64,000 nucleotides of DNA from Pseudomonas sp. RIT-562. Its GTDB lineage: Bacteria > Pseudomonadota > Gammaproteobacteria > Pseudomonadales > Pseudomonadaceae. The notes beneath the pieces were generated by a model. It worked only from the letters and a program-made list of their open reading frames with translations. It was not told where the DNA came from and ran no database searches. The number at the start of each line of letters is the position of its first letter. Within the stretch, counting starts at the first letter, position 1. Shown in pieces: positions 27,673 to 37,136 of this stretch. The position numbers were made by a program, and so were the translations under genes. The DNA lies in the NCBI RefSeq assembly GCF_026241895.1, contig NZ_JAPJIV010000001.1, positions 496,001-560,000 on the forward strand, written 5' to 3'.

Positions 27673-29223
27673 TCATCCACGCCAGATCGCCTGCAACCGC
27701 CCGAGCGCGGCGCTGATCGCCGCCTCGGGCACCGCTGCAAATCCGAGAACCAGCCCGGCGCGCTGGTCCGCAGGGGTTGGCGAATCCGGTAACCAGTAGC
27801 TGCTCAGGGCGTTGATCTCGACATCGACACTGGCGGCTTTTTCGACCAGCTCGAGCTCGCGAGCCTGGGTGTCGACGGCCACGGTCATGTGCAGCCCTGC
27901 CGCGACACTCGGCAGGCTGCCGATGCCGGGGATGTTCTGAGGCCAGCCCGCCAGCAACGTATTGCGTCGACTAAGGGCTGCGCGGCGCATGCGGCGGATG
28001 TGCCGCTGGAAATGCCCGGCCGCCATGAACTCGGCCATGACCGCCTGGGTGCTGACTTCAGAATGTCGAACATCAACCGCACGGCGTTGCGAGAAGGCCT
28101 GGACCAAACCGGGCGGCAATACCAGATAACCCAGTCTTAGCGCCGGAAAGGCGACTTTGCCAAAGGTCCCGACGTACAAAACCCGCCCCTGGCGGTCGAG
28201 TGCCGCCAAGGGTGCCAGGGGCGCGCCGCTGTAACGGTACTCACCATCGTAGTCGTCCTCGACAATCCAGCCTTCAGTGCGTTCGGCCCAGGCCAACAGC
28301 TCAAGACGTCGAGCCAGGCTCATCACCACCCCGGTTGGGTATTGATGCGAGGGCGTGACATACGCCAACCGACAATCGCCGAGCAGGGCCAGTTCGGTGC
28401 AGTCGATGCCCTCGTTATCCACCGCCACGCCATGCAATTTTGCGCCGGCCACCGCGAACGCATGACCCGCCGCCCGATACCCCGGATTTTCAATCGCCAC
28501 GCCATCGCCCGGCTCTACCAGCAGCTGTGCACAAAGGCTAATTCCCTGCTGTGCGCCACTGGTGATCACTATTTGTTCAGCCGAGCACTGCATCCCCCGC
28601 GAACTGCGCAAGTATGCGGCGATCATGACGCGTAAACGCTCATCGCCCGCCGGATCGCCGTAGCACAATTGCTGCAGATCCGGTTTTCGCCAGAAAGCCG
28701 CATTCAGCTTGGCCCAAACCTCGAAAGGAAACAGATCGAACGCTGGAACCCCCACCCGAAATGCGCGCGGCGGACCACTTGGAGGAAGGGCCAAATGGTT
28801 GTGTTCGACGCGCCCTAGCGCCCCGCTGTGGATAACTTTACTGGATGGAATTACAGGTAAATCGAGCCAATTTGTGGATAAACCTGTGGGTAACCCTGTT
28901 GACAACCCTGTGGACACTTTTGTGGATAGTTTTTTTGCCGGGAGTACGCTGTGCGGTAACTGCGCGACATAGGTTCCGTCACCGACACGCCCTTCGATAA
29001 ACCCTTCGGCATACAGCTGATCGTAAGCCCGCACCACACTGTTGCGGGAAATTGCCAATGCTGCCGCCAGATCGCGACTGGCCGGCAATCGCGTGCCACT
29101 GGCCAGTCGCCCGTCGAGCACACGCAAGCGCAAGGCCTGGTAGAGCTGACGACTCAGGCCCTGCCGGCGGTCAAGTTCGATACCAGCAGGGTTGAACGAC
29201 AAGGAAAGTGACGTATCCGTCAT
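27673..29223 (-). CDS. MocR/PdxR-type regulator (GntR HTH fused to aminotransferase domain)
   Basis: 516-residue PLP-dependent regulator. The GntR winged HTH occupies about 15-85 (GTRLPASRDLAAALAISRNS). A linker of about 40 residues with STGL-type repeats (about 98-115) follows. The fold-type I aminotransferase domain runs from about 150 to the end, with the PLP lysine in GTFGKVAFPALRLGY (near residue 354) and the conserved EDDYDGEYRY. It is divergent from a PaiB-GNAT-GNAT unit with 90 bp between starts, so it probably controls that unit. The linker DNA contains a DnaA-box-like array (separate entry). Convergent with giant gene copy 2; stops are 28 bp apart. Confidence 0.92.
   Translation of the reverse strand: MTDTSLSLSFNPAGIELDRRQGLSRQLYQALRLRVLDGRLASGTRLPASRDLAAALAISRNSVVRAYDQLYAEGFIEGRVGDGTYVAQLPHSVLPAKKLSTKVSTGLSTGLPTGLSTNWLDLPVIPSSKVIHSGALGRVEHNHLALPPSGPPRAFRVGVPAFDLFPFEVWAKLNAAFWRKPDLQQLCYGDPAGDERLRVMIAAYLRSSRGMQCSAEQIVITSGAQQGISLCAQLLVEPGDGVAIENPGYRAAGHAFAVAGAKLHGVAVDNEGIDCTELALLGDCRLAYVTPSHQYPTGVVMSLARRLELLAWAERTEGWIVEDDYDGEYRYSGAPLAPLAALDRQGRVLYVGTFGKVAFPALRLGYLVLPPGLVQAFSQRRAVDVRHSEVSTQAVMAEFMAAGHFQRHIRRMRRAALSRRNTLLAGWPQNIPGIGSLPSVAAGLHMTVAVDTQARELELVEKAASVDVEINALSSYWLPDSPTPADQRAGLVLGFAAVPEAAISAALGRLQAIWRG
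28827..28929. repeat. 12-bp-period array of DnaA-box-like 9-mers within the MocR gene
   Basis: TGTGGATAA (perfect complement of TTATCCACA) occurs at 28827 and 28873. From 28873 five units recur exactly every 12 bp: TGTGGATAA, TGTGGGTAA, TGTTGACAA, TGTGGACAC and TGTGGATAG (28873, 28885, 28897, 28909, 28921). The array encodes the STG-repeat linker of the regulator. Confidence 0.8.
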
Positions 29224-29313
29224 GACAATGGACCTATGAAATGAGTCATTAATGGCTCTTACAACAGACCAATAGCCTGCCTAGGATGAAGCCATTCGCC
29301 AAGGAGTTTTTCC

Positions 29314-29937
29314 ATGTACAACCCCAGCGGCTTTGCCATCAAAGATCTGGATCAACTGCAGCAGCAGATACTCGGCACCCGCCTCGCGATGGTCGTTACC
29401 CATGGTGAGCAAGGCCTGCAAGCCAGTCATCTGCCACTGTTGTTCCGCCCGGACCAGGGTCCGAATGGCACCCTCTACGGCCACTTCGCCCGAGCCAATC
29501 GACAGTGGGAAGAATTGCAGAGAGGCGCCGAAGCCCTGGTGATCTTTGCTGGCGCCGACGCGTATGTCAGCCCGGGGTTTTATCCAAGCAAAGCCGAGCA
29601 TGGCAAAGTCGTGCCGACCTGGAACTACGTCGCGGTACACGCTTACGGCACGGCGCAAGTATTCACCGACGCCGAGCGCCTGCTCAACCTGGTCAGCGCA
29701 CTGACCGATCGGCACGAGGCCGGTCGCGCCCAACCGTGGAAAGTTGCCGATGCACCCGCCGACTACATCGACGGCATGCTCAAGGCCATCGTCGGGTTTG
29801 CCCTGCCGATCCAGCGCCTGGAAGGCAAACGCAAACTCAGCCAGAACCGCAGCACCGCAGATATCGCCGGTGTGCGCGAGGGGCTTGCCGCCAGCCCCGA
29901 TGCGCATGATCAGGCCCTCGCCCACTTGATGTATTAA
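29314..29937 (+). CDS. PaiB-like FMN-binding protein
   Basis: 207 residues matching the FMN-binding 'negative transcriptional regulator' PaiB family (split-barrel flavin fold). Key blocks: MYNPSGFAI at the N-terminus, GHFARANRQWEEL, VSPGFYPSKAEHGKVVPTWNY (about 88-108), and GFALPIQRLEGKRKLSQNRS near 170-190. There is no HTH, so direct DNA binding is doubtful; in Bacillus PaiB pairs with the polyamine acetyltransferase PaiA. Here it is followed by two GNAT genes 10 and 17 bp apart, which echoes that pairing. Ribosome site AAGGAG before ATG 29314. Divergent from the MocR gene, its likely regulator. Confidence 0.88.
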   Translation: MYNPSGFAIKDLDQLQQQILGTRLAMVVTHGEQGLQASHLPLLFRPDQGPNGTLYGHFARANRQWEELQRGAEALVIFAGADAYVSPGFYPSKAEHGKVVPTWNYVAVHAYGTAQVFTDAERLLNLVSALTDRHEAGRAQPWKVADAPADYIDGMLKAIVGFALPIQRLEGKRKLSQNRSTADIAGVREGLAASPDAHDQALAHLMY

Positions 29938-29947
29938 GGAACCTCAC

Positions 29948-30394
29948 ATGAGCCAGATCGATATCCGCCGGGTCACCGCCGGCGATCACACAGCGTGGCT
30001 GCCGCTATGGCACGCCTACCTGCGTTTCTACAATACCGAACTGCCCGAGGTCGTGACTGACAGCACCTGGCAGCGCATGCTCGACCCGACCGAACCGACC
30101 CATTCGGCCTTGGCGTGGGTGGAGGGCAAAGCAGTCGGCATGGTGAACTTCATCTACCATCGCTCGAACTGGAGCATCGAAAACTCCTGCTACCTGCAAG
30201 ACTTGCTGGTGACGCCCGAAACCCGCGGCACCGGCGTTGGCCGCCAGCTGATCGAATTCGTCTACGCCACTGCCAAAACGGACGGTTGCTGCAAGGTCCA
30301 TTGGTTGACCCACGAAACCAACGCCACGGCGATCCAGCTCTACGAGCGCATCGCCGAACGTCCTGGTTTCATCCAGTTTCGCAAAGCCATCTAA
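29948..30394 (+). CDS. GNAT-family N-acetyltransferase
   Basis: 148-residue acetyl-CoA-dependent acetyltransferase. The CoA-binding motif A reads LQDLLVTPETRGTGVGRQLIEF (Arg/Gly-X-X-Gly-X-Gly type, near 79-100). The C-terminal motif B (NATAIQLYERIAERPGFIQF) is intact. It is 10 bp after the PaiB gene with an AAGGA site, so co-transcribed. The acceptor is unknown; the PaiB neighbour suggests a small amine. Confidence 0.88.
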   Translation: MSQIDIRRVTAGDHTAWLPLWHAYLRFYNTELPEVVTDSTWQRMLDPTEPTHSALAWVEGKAVGMVNFIYHRSNWSIENSCYLQDLLVTPETRGTGVGRQLIEFVYATAKTDGCCKVHWLTHETNATAIQLYERIAERPGFIQFRKAI

Positions 30395-30411
30395 GGTTCA
30401 AGGAGAACAAC

Positions 30412-31083
30412 ATGTCGACTTCACTCGCGGATTGGAAAGGCGTCCCGGCGCCCACGGTACAAACTATCGAAGGTCGTTTCATCCGCCTGGAAAAACTCGA
30501 CCCGGCGCGTCACGCCGACGGCTTGTGGAAAGCCTTGCAAGGCCCCGGCGCCGACCCGAAGCTTTGGGATTACTTGCCGTACGGTCCATTCCCGGAGCGC
30601 AGCGCGTTCAACGACTGGCTAAACAACCACGCGGCCAACAGCGACCCCTATTTTTTCAGCGTGATCGACCGCGCCAGTGGCGACGTGCAAGGCATCCTGA
30701 GTCTGATGTCGATCGTTGCGGCTCAAGGCCGCATAGAGATCGGCCACGTGACCTTTGGCGCGCCGATGCAGCGCTCGCCGAAAAGTACCGAGGCGGTTTA
30801 TCTGTTGGCCAAGGAATCCTTTGCACTGGGTTATCGACGCCTGGAGTGGAAATGCAACAACGGCAACGCCCGCTCCAAGTACGCAGCGGAGCGGTTGGGG
30901 TTCAGTTTTGAAGGAGTGTTCCGCCAGCACATGGTGGTCAAAGGTCAGAACCGGGATACCGCGTGGTATTCGATTCTGGATTCGGAATGGCCGACGATTG
31001 GCGCGGGATTTGAGCGCTGGTTGAGCGATGAGAATCAGGCGGGGTCGGGGCAGGTGAAAACCCTGGCCGAGTGCCGCAGGTAA
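30412..31083 (+). CDS. GNAT-family acetyltransferase (RimJ/RimL type)
   Basis: 223 residues of the RimJ/RimL-like subgroup that often modifies small molecules or protein N-termini. Visible: RFIRLEKLDPARHADGLWKAL near the N-terminus, IEIGHVTFGAPMQRSPKSTEA around residue 105 and ALGYRRLEWKCNNGNARSKYAAERLGFSFEG as the CoA/acceptor region (about 140-170). Start ATG 30412 with AGGAG, 17 bp after the preceding GNAT gene, closing the three-gene unit. A degenerate REP lies just beyond the stop. Confidence 0.88.
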   Translation: MSTSLADWKGVPAPTVQTIEGRFIRLEKLDPARHADGLWKALQGPGADPKLWDYLPYGPFPERSAFNDWLNNHAANSDPYFFSVIDRASGDVQGILSLMSIVAAQGRIEIGHVTFGAPMQRSPKSTEAVYLLAKESFALGYRRLEWKCNNGNARSKYAAERLGFSFEGVFRQHMVVKGQNRDTAWYSILDSEWPTIGAGFERWLSDENQAGSGQVKTLAECRR

Positions 31084-31110
31084 ATCAGCGGCGCCCTTGC
31101 GGCCGCCGTC

Positions 31111-31134
31111 GAGGGGCAAGCCTGCTCCCACACT
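31111..31134. repeat. Degenerate single REP
   Basis: GAGGGGCAAGCCTGCTCCCA plus CACA resembles the REP core with substitutions. Between the GNAT gene and the oadA terminator. Confidence 0.5.
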
Positions 31135-31149
31135 AGCTATTCTGCGCAC

Positions 31150-31177
31150 AAAAAAAAAGGGGAGCACATGCCCCCCC
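31150..31177 (-). terminator. Rho-independent terminator of pycA-oadA
   Basis: On the minus strand a G-rich arm (GGGGG) pairs with TCCCC around a GCATGTGC centre, followed by nine T residues. 33 bp beyond the oadA stop. Confidence 0.8.
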
Positions 31178-31209
31178 GAGGTTTAAAGCGTTATATCGAG
31201 GCTGTTAAC

Positions 31210-33033
31210 TCAGCCTTCGATCTCGATCAGGATTTCGCCCGGGTTGACCCGGTCGCCCTTGGCCACGTGAATGGCGGTGACTTTGCCCGCGATGGCTGCC
31301 TGGACTTCGGTTTCCATCTTCATTGCTTCGGTGATCAGTACAGCCTGACCGGCTTTGACGGTGTCGCCTTCCTTGACCAGCACGTCGACGATGTTGCCCG
31401 GCATGGTGGTGCTGACGTGGCCCGGTGCAGTGGCTTGCTTGCGCTTGCTGCTACCGCCGCTGACGAATTCGTTGAGCGGCTCGAACACCACTTCTTCGGG
31501 CATGCCGTCGATGGACAGGTAGAAGTGACGCTTGCCTTCAGCCTTGACGCCCACACCCGTGATATCGACTCGGTAGGTTTCACCGTGCACGTCGATCACG
31601 AACTCAGTGGGCACGCCTTCGCCGCCCGCAGAGGTGACGCCGCCGGCTTCTGGAATCGGCAGCAGCACTTCTGGGGTCAGTGTCCCAGCTGCGCGCTCCT
31701 CAAGGAACTTGCGGCCGATGTCCGGGAACATGGCGTAGGTCAGCACGTCTTCTTCAGACTTGGCCACCGAACCGATTTCAGCGCGCAGCTTGGTCATTTC
31801 CGGCTTGAGCAGATCAGCCGGACGCACGTCGATCACTTCCTCGCTGCCGATCGCCTGGCGACGCAGTTTTTCATTCACGGTGCCCGGTGCCTTGCCGTAG
31901 CCGCCTTGCAGGTAGAGCTTCACTTCATTGGTGATGGTCTTGTAGCGCTCGCCGGCCAGTACGTTGAAGAACGCCTGGGTGCCAACGATCTGCGAGGTCG
32001 GGGTCACCAGTGGCGGGAAACCGAGGTCTTCGCGAACGCGCGGGATTTCTGCCAGCACTTCGCTCATGCGGTTCAGGGCGCCCTGCTCTTTCAACTGGTT
32101 GGCCAGGTTGGAGATCATCCCGCCCGGCACCTGGTTGACTTGCACACGGGTGTCGACGGCGGTGAATTCGCTTTCGAACTGGTGGTACTTCTTGCGCACG
32201 GCATAGAAGTACAGGCCGATCTCCTGCAGCAGTTCCAGATTCAAGCCGGTGTCGAATTCGGTGCCTTTAAGGGCGGCGACCATCGACTCGGTGCCCGGGT
32301 GGCTGGTGCCGGAGGCGAAGCTGGAGATCGCGGTGTCGATGTGATCGGCGCCATTCTCGATCGCCTTGAGCTGACACATGGTTGCCAGCCCTGCGGTGTC
32401 GTGGGAATGGATGAACACCGGCAGCGACTGCTCGGCCTTCAACGCACGGACCAATTCGCCAGTGGCGTACGGGGTCAGCAGACCGGCCATGTCCTTGATC
32501 GCCACCGAGTCGCAACCCATGGCTTCCATTTGCTTGGCCTGGGCCACAAACGCATCAATGGTATGTACCGGGCTGGTGGTGTAGGCAATGGTGCCCTGGG
32601 CGTGCTTGCCGGCAGCTTTTACCGCCTCGATGGCCGTGCGCAGGTTCCGCACGTCGTTCATCGCGTCGAAGATGCGGAACACGTCAATGCCATTGACCGC
32701 AGCTTTGGCGACGAACGCTTTGACCACATCGTCGCTGTAGTGGCGGTAGCCCAGCAGGTTCTGGCCACGCAGGAGCATTTGCAGGCGAGTGTTAGGCAGC
32801 GCCGCGCGCAGTTGGCGCAGGCGCTCCCACGGGTCTTCTTTCAGGAAGCGCACGCAGGCGTCAAAGGTCGCGCCGCCCCAGCATTCCAGGGACCAGTAGC
32901 CGACCTTGTCGAGCTTGTCGCAGATCGGCAGCATGTCTTCGGTGCGCATGCGGGTTGCGAGCAGCGATTGGTGGGCGTCGCGCAGGATGGTGTCGGTTAC
33001 GTGGATACGCTTTGTAGGTTGAGAGTTGCTCAT
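31210..33033 (-). CDS. oadA: Pyruvate carboxylase subunit B (OadA-like carboxyltransferase with biotin domain)
   Basis: 607 residues. The N-terminal HMGL-like carboxyltransferase domain starts with DTILRDAHQSLLATRMRTEDML (about 13-34); the metal-site region includes MVHSHDTAGLA-like FIHSHDTAGLATM. A conserved PYC/OADA middle domain follows, and a biotinyl domain ends the chain with the biotin lysine in EAMKMETEV (near 573). With the biotin carboxylase subunit encoded just upstream it makes the two-subunit, anaplerotic pyruvate carboxylase of pseudomonads (pyruvate to oxaloacetate). No membrane beta/gamma decarboxylase subunits are nearby, which argues against a sodium pump. Start ATG 33033 with AGGA; 11 bp from the pycA stop. 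Confidence 0.94.
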   Translation of the reverse strand: MSNSQPTKRIHVTDTILRDAHQSLLATRMRTEDMLPICDKLDKVGYWSLECWGGATFDACVRFLKEDPWERLRQLRAALPNTRLQMLLRGQNLLGYRHYSDDVVKAFVAKAAVNGIDVFRIFDAMNDVRNLRTAIEAVKAAGKHAQGTIAYTTSPVHTIDAFVAQAKQMEAMGCDSVAIKDMAGLLTPYATGELVRALKAEQSLPVFIHSHDTAGLATMCQLKAIENGADHIDTAISSFASGTSHPGTESMVAALKGTEFDTGLNLELLQEIGLYFYAVRKKYHQFESEFTAVDTRVQVNQVPGGMISNLANQLKEQGALNRMSEVLAEIPRVREDLGFPPLVTPTSQIVGTQAFFNVLAGERYKTITNEVKLYLQGGYGKAPGTVNEKLRRQAIGSEEVIDVRPADLLKPEMTKLRAEIGSVAKSEEDVLTYAMFPDIGRKFLEERAAGTLTPEVLLPIPEAGGVTSAGGEGVPTEFVIDVHGETYRVDITGVGVKAEGKRHFYLSIDGMPEEVVFEPLNEFVSGGSSKRKQATAPGHVSTTMPGNIVDVLVKEGDTVKAGQAVLITEAMKMETEVQAAIAGKVTAIHVAKGDRVNPGEILIEIEG

Positions 33034-33044
33034 TGTTCTATTCC

Positions 33045-34460
<1,416 letters not shown>

Positions 34461-34597
34461 TTGGAATTTCCCTTGAGCCGGTGCTGCCCACAACCTGCTA
34501 GACCAGGTCGACGAGTGACCAAATGTTTCAATTTGGTCGCAAGCCCACACTAGCGCTCACAAGGGATTAACAAAAATGAATAATTATTGGGTTAGAC

Positions 34598-34613
34598 ATA
34601 AGTAAAGACTTAT
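34598..34613. promoter_or_regulatory. Dyad ATAAG-N6-CTTAT between pycA and pycR
   Basis: Perfect 5-bp inverted repeat (ATAAG-TAAAGA-CTTAT) 38 bp before the pycR start and 138 bp from the pycA start, in an AT-rich stretch. Good candidate for the PycR operator, with near T-N12-A spacing rather than the canonical T-N11-A. Confidence 0.55.
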
Positions 34614-34650
34614 AGTCGTTTCATCGGCCTTGGTTCAGAGCGACTAAAAA

Positions 34651-35613
34651 ATGCGTAAGTCCTTGATGCGTATGACATTGCGTCAACTGCAGATCTTCAA
34701 TGAGGTCTGTGATCTCAGGTCTTACAGCCGTGCGGCCGAGGAAATGTCGCTCACCCAGCCCGCCGTGAGTTTGCAGATCCGCCAGATCGAAGAGCTGATC
34801 GGGCAGCCGCTGTTCGATTATGTCGGCAAAAAACTCTACATGACTGAAGCCGCCGAAGCACTTCAACGCGCCAGCCGGGACATATTCGGCCGCCTGGAAA
34901 ATCTCGACATGCAGCTGTCGGACATGCAGGGATCGCTGCAGGGACAGCTCAAGCTGGCGGTGGAATCCAGTGCCAAGTACTTCGTGCCGCATTTGTTTGC
35001 TGCGTTCAAACGCCAACACCCGGAGGTGAATCTGCAGCTGACGGTGGTCAATCGCGGGCAAGTTATTCGGCGTCTGTCGGACAACCGCGATGACCTGGTG
35101 ATCATGTCCATGGTGCCGCAGGACATGGGACTCGAATTCCTGCCGTTTCTGAACAACCCGATCGTCGCGGTAGCGCCACCGGATCATCCGCTGTGCCATA
35201 TGGGTCCGCTGCGCTTGCAGGATCTGGAACCTTATACCCTGCTGCTGCGCGAATCAGGCTCCGGTACTCGCCTGGCATGCGAGGAATACTTCAAGGAAAA
35301 ACGCGTGCACTTCAACCAGACCCAGGAAGTCTCGTCCGCCGAAGCCCAGCGCGAATGTGTCCTGGCAGGGTTGGGCGTGGCGTTGTTGACGCGTCACGCC
35401 CTGAACCTGGAGCTGGCGACCGGCGGCCTGGTCGAGCTGCCGGTTGAAGAATTGCCGCTGTACCGCAGCTGGTGCCTGGTGCAGGCCAAGGCGAAACGCC
35501 TGTCACCGGTTGCTCACGCATTCCTTGCGTTTATCCGCAGCGAACGCGTGCAGATCAGCGCCCTGGTTGAGCGTTTCGACGGGAAGTTGCGGGCGCGGCC
35601 TGCCAGTAGTTGA
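34651..35613 (+). CDS. pycR: PycR, LysR-family regulator of pyruvate carboxylase
   Basis: 320-residue LTTR. HTH near 8-50 (LRQLQIFNEVCDLRSYSRAAEEMSLTQPAVS region) followed by the CbbR/CysB-like effector domain with ESSAKYFVPHLFAAFKRQHPEV and LRESGSGTRLACEEYF. Divergent from pycA-oadA. In P. aeruginosa the equivalent gene is known as pycR and affects carbon metabolism and virulence. Start ATG 34651 taken because the extra MRKSLMR residues are typical; ATG 34672 is possible. Its last 59 bp overlap antisense with the small gene at 35555. Confidence 0.9.
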   Translation: MRKSLMRMTLRQLQIFNEVCDLRSYSRAAEEMSLTQPAVSLQIRQIEELIGQPLFDYVGKKLYMTEAAEALQRASRDIFGRLENLDMQLSDMQGSLQGQLKLAVESSAKYFVPHLFAAFKRQHPEVNLQLTVVNRGQVIRRLSDNRDDLVIMSMVPQDMGLEFLPFLNNPIVAVAPPDHPLCHMGPLRLQDLEPYTLLLRESGSGTRLACEEYFKEKRVHFNQTQEVSSAEAQRECVLAGLGVALLTRHALNLELATGGLVELPVEELPLYRSWCLVQAKAKRLSPVAHAFLAFIRSERVQISALVERFDGKLRARPASS

Positions 35614-35767
35614 GTTCCAGCTCGTCAGGGAAGCCGCCGATTTCGGCCAGCAACTGACGTCGCTCGCAGCGGTCTTCGATAGCGCGGCGAAACTCCATGC
35701 GGCGCTGGTCTTCCTGCTGACGACGGGTTTTGACGGCGCTGTTGCGTTCTTCGTAGGGCTGGGCCAT
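35555..35767 (-). CDS. Small charged conserved protein, 70 aa
   Basis: 70 residues, highly charged and helical: KTRRQQEDQRRMEFRRAIED then RCERRQLLAEIGGFPDELEL. It resembles small pseudomonad proteins annotated as PA3496-like putative envelope integrity proteins, recognised from the KTRRQQEDQRRM segment, with moderate certainty. A GGGAG ribosome site lies 8 bases before ATG 35767, which favours this frame over the longer frame on the same strand. Its 3' end overlaps the pycR 3' end by 59 bp on the opposite strand. No signal peptide or membrane segment. Confidence 0.7.
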   Translation of the reverse strand: MAQPYEERNSAVKTRRQQEDQRRMEFRRAIEDRCERRQLLAEIGGFPDELELNYWQAAPATSRRNAQPGR

Positions 35768-35864
35768 TTCGAGTCTCCCAAGGCGATTACGGGAGTTTCA
35801 AGATAGGCGTGGGGGATGACGGTTTGGCGGCTGGGGCGTTACAGGGATGTGAATATTGGCAGAT

Positions 35865-35920
35865 CAAAAGATCGCAGCCAGTGAACACCCGTAGGAGCTG
35901 CCGAAGGCTGCGATCTTTTG
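35865..35920. repeat. Inverted repeat, second palindrome family
   Basis: CAAAAGATCGCAGCC (35865-35879) and its exact reverse complement (35906-35920), with GGAGCTGCCGAA in the right arm. Same family as 12927-13001. Placed directly at the 3' end of rccR; on the minus strand the terminal GATCTTTTG gives it terminator character. Confidence 0.82.
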
Positions 35921-35923
35921 CTC

Positions 35924-36790
35924 TTAATCATCCAGCGCTTTTACCGACTTGGGCGACAAGCGCAAGCTGCGCAAACTGCGCTTCACGCTCTTGAGGTGGT
36001 TCACCAGGCTCGGCCCGCGCGCCATGGCTACGCCCATCGCCAAGACATCGATCACCACCAGGTGAGCAATCCGTGAAGTCAGCGGCGTATAGATTTCAGT
36101 GTCTTCGTGTACATCGATCGCCAGGTTGACTGTCGACAACTCCGCCAACGGGGTCTGGCTCGGGCAAAGGGTGATCAGCGAAGCTCCGCTTTCACGGACC
36201 AGGTTCGCCGTGATCAGCAAGTCCTTCGAACGCCCGGATTGGGAAATGCAGATCGCGACATCGGTCGGCTTCAGGGTCACCGCCGACATGGCCTGCATAT
36301 GCGGGTCGGAATACGCTGCCGCCGTCAGCAGCAAACGAAAGAATTTATGCTGGGCATCTGCCGCCACTGCGCCCGATGCACCAAAGCCGTAGAACTCTAC
36401 CCGCTGGGCCTGGGACATGAGCGTCACGGCGCGCTGCAACTCGATCGGGTCGAGCCGCTCGCGGACCTCCATCAGGGTGTGCAGGGTGGTGTCGAAGATT
36501 TTCAGGCTGTAGTCGGCGACCGAATCGTCTTCATGAATCGCAAACTGTCCAAAACTCGCGCCCGCCGCAAGGCTCTGCGCCAGCTTGAGCTTCAGGTCCT
36601 GGAACCCGGAACAGCCGATGGCACGGCAGAACCGCACGATGGTCGGCTCGCTGATGCCCACGCTGTGGGCCAGGTCGGCCATGGAGCTGTGCATCACCGC
36701 CGCCGGGTCAAGCAGCACGTGGTCGGCGACCTTGAGCTCCGACTTGCGTAAGAGGTGGCGTGACTGGGCGATGTGTTGCAACAGATTCAA
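35924..36790 (-). CDS. rccR: RccR, HexR/RpiR-family regulator of carbon metabolism
   Basis: 288 residues: N-terminal RpiR HTH (about 1-77; SMADLAHSVGISEPTIVRFCRAIGCSGFQDLKL) and a sugar-phosphate SIS domain (about 125-250; VEFYGFGASGAVAADAQHKFFR and CISQSGRSKDLL). Position next to pycR matches PA5438/RccR, which in Pseudomonas responds to KDPG and switches between glyoxylate-shunt and pyruvate-dehydrogenase routes. A palindromic site 46 bp upstream (36837-36851) suggests autoregulation. The distinct glucose regulator HexR is encoded elsewhere; this protein's start and neighbours fit RccR better. Confidence 0.9.
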   Translation of the reverse strand: MNLLQHIAQSRHLLRKSELKVADHVLLDPAAVMHSSMADLAHSVGISEPTIVRFCRAIGCSGFQDLKLKLAQSLAAGASFGQFAIHEDDSVADYSLKIFDTTLHTLMEVRERLDPIELQRAVTLMSQAQRVEFYGFGASGAVAADAQHKFFRLLLTAAAYSDPHMQAMSAVTLKPTDVAICISQSGRSKDLLITANLVRESGASLITLCPSQTPLAELSTVNLAIDVHEDTEIYTPLTSRIAHLVVIDVLAMGVAMARGPSLVNHLKSVKRSLRSLRLSPKSVKALDD

Positions 36791-36836
36791 AGGTCAGGAC
36801 TCTTTGTTATTGGCAGGCGCCGTGATGTAGCGAGCT

Positions 36837-36851
36837 TGTAGTTATACTACA
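36837..36851. promoter_or_regulatory. Palindromic operator TGTAGT-TAT-ACTACA
   Basis: Perfect 6-bp dyad with a 3-bp spacer, upstream of rccR. It resembles the TGTAGT/ACTACA site type described for RccR. A lone TGTAG half-site recurs near 36826 and 36915. The rest of the 346-bp gap (36791-37136) turns AT-rich after about 36980 and holds the promoter of the next gene. Confidence 0.68.
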
Positions 36852-37136
36852 TGAATCGGCTTTTTGCCTGCTCAATCCGTAAGCGAATCCCTCGTTTTCA
36901 GGCGCGCGCGTCCGATGTAGCAGTGATGGCATTGCCCTGCGGTATCGGCGCACCCGTCCCAAGGTGATGGCGGCAAACCCTTTAAAATTCCCAAAGTTGT
37001 TAACTTCGATTGTTGATTAAAAACAATTAACACTCGACCTTACAATTACAATCGAGGCTCTCATCACAAATTAAAGTTGGCTCCGATACAATATTTGAGC
37101 AGGACGCAATCAAATTAACTACAGGAGTTACACAAC

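Noticed and set aside
36791..37136. A possible small RNA in the AT-rich gap after rccR
   Set aside because: No terminator or known sRNA signature before the ATG at 37137; the region is adequately explained by two divergent promoters.
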